Below are positions 40,701 to 49,700 of a stretch of 64,000 bases of DNA, in pieces (the first letter of the stretch is position 1; every line of letters starts with the position of its first letter). A model generated the notes under the pieces. The model saw nothing but the letters and a program-made list of their open reading frames with translations, was not told the DNA's origin and made no database searches. The position numbers were made by a program, and so were the translations under genes. The stretch is taken from the NCBI RefSeq assembly GCF_000471905.2, contig NW_006496077.1, positions 1,641,366 through 1,705,365 of the forward strand, in the 5' to 3' direction. Source of the stretch: Amborella trichopoda. Taxonomy: Eukaryota > Streptophyta > Magnoliopsida > Amborellales > Amborellaceae.

Positions 40701-43700
40701 TTTTCTCCAACAAGGGGAGAATGATGGAGGCAAAAATTATGTATATTTGTAATATCTATTCGATTTTAAAGGATGTATATTTTGATTTTAGTTTTAAGAT
40801 TTTAAAGAAGCCTAAGGCTTGAGCCCTAGGTGGGAGAAAGCCTTAGGGTTTCTCCAAAATTGCTTATGTCAAGGTCTCTTGCTGATTTTCTATGTCTCAA
40901 AGATATATTTTCGATCAAAAATTTTCGGGTTCGATAATCTCAACCATGACAATGATCTAAATGAATTTTTCTTTTTCGAGATATATAAATATTGTTTTTT
41001 GAATTCCTTTTTTTACCATTCGTTTTAACTTTTAGTGCATGTAACATTTTTTTAACATCCATCCTATAAGTGGATGTTTGGTAGACAAGGGACCACACAG
41101 TAACAGGTGAGTCGGCCGACTCACCAAAACCGTATCCATATATAGAATATCCATATTTTATAACATTGTACATTCATAAGAAATTCACCGTATATAATAT
41201 TTATTGCATATAATTACTTGTATGTTACCAACTAATAGAGTATGATACATATTCATACAATATATCGCCTTTCTATTATAAAGTATAAAAACCGCACATA
41301 AAAAATTGCTGGCATATTGTTTTTTAGAAATATTACTTTAGTTATTTAAAAACTTGTACGGACATTCTGGCCTCTTCTCTTCATTTGGCTGGCAAGTGAG
41401 CTTCTTGAGGAACATATGAATAAAATCCTATCACAATTAAGCTTGAAATTGCAGAGGACTAAAATACCATGGTCCCTTACCAAAACCTTTACCAGAGACA
41501 AACACCTGCTCAAGGTACTCTAGCAAGTGAACGGGCTCCGCTTATCTCCACATCCATGCGTCTTACTTAAAAGGGAAAATGTCCTTGGCCCTTGCCAGCA
41601 CTTAGGGACAAACCCACTAGCCAAACTCAATTAGAAGTCAAAAAGCCACATCCCAATACCACAAATGGGAACAGAACTTACTATGCTTATGTCGCTTAGC
41701 CTGCACCTTGTTGCTACCTTGACATCAGCTCAAACATCATGTAGTAAGCAGAAAGGTGTCTAACAACATTACAATTCCTGTCATGATCATAGTTGCTCTC
41801 AACGATTTCAGACTAGAGAGCATCTGCTCCTCCCCAAAGTGGTCATGACATTTGGGCAGGGCAGAGAGCTTGATCCATTATCCTCAAGCACCTTATGCCC
41901 CTGAGCTCCTGACACCATGGATTACAAACATCCTCCCACTTGACACAACGGTGCATATGAATGTAGTTCCCCATCCTCCAAAGAAATTCCCCGAGAATTC
42001 TCTAATTTTTAGGTCACCCTCACATAAACCTAGGACCTAGGATATTGCAAGATGTTCCAGAGAAGTAAACTCTCGCTCCTAGGGAAAGGAATTGACCATT
42101 TCATAGTGTTCAAATTCAGTCAAATTTCCAAAGATATTTTTTTATGAAAACATAAATTTTTTATGTTAGGTAACAAACGAGGCAAAACTGCAACATAATA
42201 CATGTTAAAGTATATGCCTAGACTTTAAACATTTCAAATACTACACATTCATACACACACTAAGATATAACTCCGATGCAACACTAGGCACCAGCCTAGT
42301 TATACACACAATAAACAAATCCTTCACAAAACCCTAGGTACCAACCTAAGACATGCATCTAGAATCCACAGGTGGCATCCTGATACCAGCAACCATACAC
42401 CTTTGATTAATGGTTGGAGACACACATCGACATCGTCCCTATGTTTAAGGGAAGGCCACATAAAGCGATCATAGCCATCTCATGAACTTAGTGAGTAGTA
42501 GCGAAGAAAAAAAAATCATGGATCTAGAAGAGAATTATTTTTAACCATGATATTAAAGAAATCTATAAAAATGATAAGGCTCGATATAATACAAAACACC
42601 TTTACTTCAGATTTACGCAAAGTTTTTATCATGAACCGATCATCCTGAGACAAAAAAAAGATGCTTCCACTCTTTCCAGGTGAAGACAGCTCTCTAAGTG
42701 CTGCACTCCCACAAATAGACATCATATAATCTGCAGCATCAATCTTGAATAACTCACGCAAATTCCTGCAATCACGAATTTGTGCATAGTCACAAGAAAG
42801 CAAGTACGGCCTACAATGCATGTATCATGATTCTAAATATGACTATTACGAGAATCATATCATATTCATAGACATAGTTGATTAATAACCTTACAAATTT
42901 AGAATCAGATTAAGTAATGCATGTGTTGCACAAATAAAAGTTCATCCAGAAATTTAGTAGCAGAAACATCACAAGAGAGAGGTATGTACTTAGAATGACA
43001 CTGAAAATACAATTAGGAGGTCTACTTATGAGCATACACATCATGCATGTCTTCTCGTGCATGTGCATATATGGTACAATCATACGAATGCAGACAAATG
43101 CAGCCATGTACAATATTCATTCATGGAGATAGGCAGCCATATAGAAAAGGAAAAGAAGTGGATGTGAATGTAATTAAAAACTCACTAAAATATATAATAT
43201 GTCACCAGGGCAAGTATATACCGATTAAAATGTTTCTTTCTTTTCTTTTATGTTACCACCTAGATCACTTAACACGTGTCCAAATACAATTCTTGAATCA
43301 AGAAAATAAGAAAATATGCCAAGGATTCTCACTTGCATGCCATCAAACAAAATTTCATTCATTAGATGAATCTGAAAATTACATATAACTTTCAATGAAT
43401 TCAAGAAAACATGGAAGAAGACAATACTGAATACATTGCCTCAGGTTATCCCCAAGGACTTCGGACACCCCACACCGGATCTCCTCCACAATTGGCACAC
43501 GGGATCTTGGGCTTAACCTTATCTCACAGGTCAAGAATCCTAGGCAAAACGTCTTGAGAGCATGACATGGAATGGAAGAAATCCCAAAGCATAAAGCACA
43601 AGCACATGTACTATCTCTAGTCTAGGGAGTGCCACCCCTTAGTGGCTAATGCATGCCCCACAGGGTTTCACCACATCCCACACAATATTTTGAAACCCTA

Positions 43701-43713
43701 AAACAAAGAGAAG

Positions 43714-43761
<48 letters not shown>

Positions 43762-46700
43762 AGTGTACCTACCTAGGAGGGAGAGAGATGCCAACTTTTG
43801 TTCACAAGTGTAGAGAATACACGCCCATAATTAATATTTATCGAGAAGAGGCTACGGTTTTGGAGTCTAGGGTTTTGCCATCATTATGAAACTTAATCTT
43901 GACCGTAGAGCTTGAAGATCAGTGGGGTGAAGAGATCTTAGCTCTTCATTCCTTAGATCAGCTATCATGATTAAAGGAATGAGCTAAAATCATTATCCCT
44001 CAGTGTCCATAACTCTATTCCCATCAAATATTTTGTATAGAGAAAATACTAGAATTTAACTTATTTAATTTTCATCAATCACTACACTTTCCTCTTTTAA
44101 AACAACCAACCTTATTTCCTAACACTTTCCTATTATCTTTCGTATTATTTCAAACCATCTAGAAGGCTTGCTTGACAAGCCACATAATGAGGAAAGGACG
44201 TGGGGCGTGCCACCTAGTGCAGCCCTATGTGGGCCCCACGCCCCATGTGGACTTTTATATAGTGGGACCAGAGCTCAAATGGGTCCCACATGCTCAAAAA
44301 AAATTTAGATTAAAAATAATAAATATTTTTCTCTCTGAAATAAATAAATCCATAAAATTGATTTTAGCTATTTAAAAATCATTTTTCTCTAAAATAAAAA
44401 ATCCAAAGAGATGTAAAAAATCATTTTAATAATCTTAAATAAACAATATAATTAAACATATTAAAATGAATTTGATTAGAACTAGATCCAAAGAGTCAAG
44501 AATATCACAAATATACTGAGAACTCCATCTCGTCAAGAAACCACATCTCACTATCATCTTCTCGAACTGACCCAACAGTTTCAATGACCCACAGCAAATC
44601 TCAGGGGTTCATGCTTAGACTATCAAAATCAGCCAATAAATAAAGGAGACACAATCCTAGCATCATGGATTACAGGTCCCTCTCGAAGGACAAGTCCAGG
44701 TCCCATTCTAGCATAATACCTCATGGGTCCTTCCAACACAGCCCAATGCTGTAAGGAGACATCTATTTTGCATATGTACATGAAACACCCCCTCTCAAAA
44801 GGCCGCTTCCCAAACGGCTATCTAGTGTACATGCTGTGTGATGGTAATGGTCCTCTCCAGCCAACCACGCAGGGGTCACACCCAGTCACCTAGCCAACCA
44901 CCCCGGACAATTCCAACCACATCAAGGGATGAGCGCACATCGAAACCCTTATAGGTAGTGCACAAATGCCCAGGGCTAAGGGTTTTAGACATCATCTCAA
45001 GCCTAGCCAGTCAAAACTCAGGTGAGTCACAGCATCAGCGATGCCTCACAGTCCATTCGGACCATACTCCCACTGGAGGCATCATATCAATATATGAATA
45101 AATTCAATACATGCTCTCTTAAGGCCTTTAAATGGCCATATAACCCCAACATATAAAGGATCATTTTTCAAAGCCTAGTCAATTATTTCAAAGCATATAG
45201 ACATTTCAAACCCAAACTATTCAAAACTAATTACATACCATATAAATAAAGATTTATTATGGACAAGCAACATATCAGTTTCCAATGAATGCAATCTGTC
45301 ACATATTATCCAATCGAAGCAACCAAATGGAAAACCAACTCACTACAGGAGATTATCAACTACTATTCAGTGAGCCCAGCACAAAGAAAACCATCCATCT
45401 TCATCTCATGAAGAATAATTTTCCAGAAAAAAGAAGTGAACCAATTGGATTACAAAGCATAGAAATAAGGAATACAAAATAAATATAGCACAAGCAGAAC
45501 TAGAAGCATACCTGAAAACCATTGGACAATAGTCCTTCCATTTAAAATCTCCAGACTGGTGAGGAGGAGTTAACTGTGAGCCTTCTCTAGGAAAATTCAT
45601 CCAAAAACTCGCACGAGGGCCGAAATCTGATGTTCGAGAATCACGTCTATGTATTGGCGTGATTTTTCCGACAGTGTACCTGTAAAAGTTCATTAATAAT
45701 ACGACATTAGTTACTTCATGACAAGAAAAAAATCTTAGTGTCAAAGTAGGATAAACTAAAGTGGCGTGGATTCATATTAAAACCAGTATCCTGAAATTTA
45801 AAGGTCTGCTGATCTGCGAGGTAAAGATAAAACTATAGAGGGAGAAGTCACTTGGATGCTGCATTTCATCCAAAGAAAAAGTCAAGTGGATGCGAGAGAT
45901 TGCAAAGCAATGAAAAGGCAAGTTGCTAGAGTTTCCCATAAATGTTCTGAGTTACATCTCAAGAGACTGAAGACAACCCTGTATACATTCAAATGAAACA
46001 CTCATCGTAGCAGGCAATTACATGACTAATAACAGAAGGAATATTATGAATCTATGATATTGGCCTTGTAAGAACCCCATCCTGTATACATTTAATCAAA
46101 AGAAATTTCTTACCTCTATTTTTTTTTCTTTTTTTCCTTGTTTTTTTGGGAGCTATTTTTTAGGATTTTTTTTATGGGTTTTCTGGAAAGTGATAAATTA
46201 GGTCGTCTTTATACTTTGGGAAATTATAGAAAAAAAAACCCTTTGTTTTTGTTTCAAATTTACTGCCAAAACCATTTTTTCAACTTTTTAAATGCCCAAA
46301 ATGTCATTCACATGCCTAATAGGTTCATGATGGTCCCAAGCACCCACTTGGTTGCTTCCTAGATCTAGGAAGCAACCAAGTGGGTGCTTGGGACAGCTTA
46401 TTTGGTCCAAGATGCACCATCGCGGACCTATTATGTCCGTAAAGGGGATTTTAGCCATTAAAAAACATGACAAAATAGGTATGATGGGCATCATAGACCC
46501 ATTAGGTCCATGAATGACATTTTGAACCTTAAAACAATGCTAAAAATGGGTATGTTAGTAAATTTGGAAGAAAAAAAAGGCATATGTTGAATTCATCAAA
46601 AATAAAGAGATATTTTTTATAATTTCCCCCATATTTCTTGTTTATTTTAGAATCGTTTAAGTTGATTTTATTTCGTAGGATTATGGTTGGACGAGACTAA

Positions 46701-49700
46701 AAGGACATGGATGGCTAGGACTTCATAGGAACTCTTAAAGTTTTTTGGATTAATTGTTATATGTGGTGCTAAAGAGTTGAGAGGAGAGTTGGATTATTTA
46801 CTTTTGTTATTAATATCTTTTGCGGAAGAAAATTTGAAGTGTGTGATGCCTCTTTTGTGTTGAATTCCTTAAAGTTAACTTTTTGTAGAATTGTATGTCT
46901 ATTGGACTAATTACTAGTATACTTAGATATTTTTTCTAGACTAAATATAAGGGTCTGTGATGCAGTAAAATTGATAGATACAATAAAATCAGAAAACAAT
47001 AAAATAAGCAAGAAAATGATGAAACTCAAGAATGTGTTTTTCAAAATTTTATTTTTATTTTTATTTTTTTTTCAGATATGTGGGTAGAATTTTGGGTTAG
47101 TTTTTAGGAATTTTATTTAGTAAAAGCTTTTTTGTTTTAAGGCTATGTTTTGTTTTTGTTTTTTTTTTTTTTTTTTTTAAGGATGTCCTTTGAGTTTTTT
47201 AGGGTCTCTTTTATTTTTGGAAAGCTAGAATATATTTTAGATCACATTTAGAGAGTTTGTTTCCTTGTCTTTTAAAGATTTACTTGAAAGGTAATTTATC
47301 TATCTAATAGAAGATTGACGAGAGAATAGGAAGTGATCTCGTAAAGGAGGAAGGAGTTCATCTGGTAGGGATATCTTTATCGCTTAGTTGGGAGCATCTT
47401 TTTAGAATGAAGAGCAATTATAAAAGAAATAAAAACTTACATTGTATGGGATGGCTTTTGGTGACAGAAACAAAACTTTATTGTAGAGAGTGAAAGAAAG
47501 TGTCTTCTCTTTGTTTTCCCTGTTGGTCTTCTTTCTTTTTTTCTTGTTCCCTGCATCAGTAATCAAGGAAACAAGCACAATTTGAAGAACCTAGGGTTTC
47601 TTCCCCAGCCCAGCTAGGGTTTCAATAGCCTGGAGCTTTTCCTTCTTTTTCAATTCTGAAAAGCACATGGAATGACTCCCTCAAGGCTCCACAGACCTCT
47701 TATATATATTTATTTAATGTTCACATTAAATGTCCAAGCAAAAATTAAAATGACCTAAAAAGTCCAGACGTAAACACAAAATTCATAATGAAAAGTTTAC
47801 CCCTGTGAACAGTAACCATGAACAATACCCATGTGAACTGTAGTTGTGAATAGTAAGCAATGAATAATAATAAAAAAAAAAATTTAATTCTTCAACTTTT
47901 AAATTTTCAAATTTAAAAATATTTATCAATTTTTTTCAACAGCTTCCCACTCCAGGAATAAGTTTGATTCGACCAAATTGACGATTCGGATCGATCTGGT
48001 GAGTGACTAATCCAACCTCCCAGTCCAGGATTTAAATCACGTGTCTTCTCCAATTGTGTGAAATTAATGCAAGCAGGACAAGGACCAAAGATGGATCCTT
48101 AGAATGATGGGAAGCAAGAGAGAACTGTTTAAAAAAAAATTTAAAACATTAAAAAGAAAATGTAGTTATAGGGTTCGAACCCCCAATGTTTCTCTCAACC
48201 ACACAATAGTCTAGCCAAATCAGCTCTTAGTTGAATAAAACAAAATGCATATATTATATCCTATATCCTTAAATTGCTTCTTTCTTTTTGCCAGATCATG
48301 GATCTGCATTGCTGATTCGAATGATCCTAATCAGGGTCAATGGGCGGGCAATCCACCCCAAAAATCCATTCTTTAAACACTATCTAAAAATTTAAAATTG
48401 TTATATTGCGGAGTTGAGAAAAGACTTTGATTATTTACTCCTGCTATGAGTGTTCCAATGGAAGAATATTTGAATTTTGTGATGCTTCATTTGTGTTGCA
48501 TTCCTTATTTTATTTAGTTTCTACACAATTTCATGTTTGCTAGTTCAGTTACTTGTATTCTTTTTTTTCTTCAAGAATAAAATATCAAGGCCTGTCTCAT
48601 GAAATCAATGTAGAGGAGTATCAGTCTGCTGACAAATACTGATCAGATGCAAAAATTAGTAATCATCAGCTTGAATAATAGAAATGAGTGTAGCAAACAA
48701 GTCCCAATGCTGTTAACCTTGAGCATCATAATCTGAGTCTTGTCCCAATTATCTGGGGTCAGCTAAATAGTCAAGATAATTGAGACAATTCTTACCTCTA
48801 GGGCCAAATATTGCTTTTATATTTGTGCAAGAAAAGGAACTTAAGAGTTACAATAGCATGCAATTTCCAGCATCATTACCACTGAATCTTCCTTTTTAAC
48901 GGGGGATTATTTTACTATTTCCAATGACACAAATGTAAGTAGAAAATTAATAATAATGACGGAAAAAATGTATCTCTGCTGAAATAAAGAAAGCACTGCC
49001 TTAACTAGCTTATTTTATGATAGAAAACTAATTCGATTTTTTGCTTGGCAGAAATTGGTTGAAGGTCTGGTTATGTTCACGAGAATGAATTTCACATATC
49101 ATTAGAGTACCCAATTATTTAAGTTATCAATAAAATGTTCATCGGGAATGGGTCGGGGTGAGAATTGACCCGATCCGGATCCAAAAACCCAAATTTGGAC
49201 CTATTCAGATCCAAGAATGAACCCTAAATTTGGATCCGAAATCCAGATCCGAGTGCAAGTGGATCCAATCCGATTTTTTAAAATAGGATTTTATATATAT
49301 ATATATATATACGTTTTTTTAAATAGTATAATAGAGTAATCTCTATCCAATTTATACTATTCGAATCCAGATCCGGATCCAAATATCCATGACACGATCA
49401 GATCCGGATCCAAATCCGATGTATATATTCGGATTCGGATCCGGGTCCGAATCCACCCAGATCTGGACCCGATCCAACCCGTTCTCACCCCTAGGAATGG
49501 GACATCTAACACAGCCCAGAGTCGTATTTTGATTAATAAGCAAGCCCAACCATAGGAGGTTTTCCAAATCAAAAGAATCACACCAAAAGATATCCCATTA
49601 GAGATTGAACATCAAAACAGGAAACAAATACAAAATTCAAGGCTGCGACAAATAGAGGGAAATGTAGTGAGAAAAAAAAAGAAACATAAAGGGAAGAATA

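Larger units (their letters stand above)
35760..42599 (-). other. PIP5K intron 3, 6.8 kb
   Basis: GT-AG intron. Contains an exon-like plus-strand ORF, the large assembly gap, the ATCC-type repeat block, a gypsy deletion derivative and a MULE-type MITE end. The parts at 35820-36950 and 41170-42599 show nothing I can name. Confidence 0.7.

Noticed and set aside
49352-49581. Asp/Pro-rich ORFs resembling repeat proteins
   Set aside because: They arise from GATCCG repeats of the hAT MITE.
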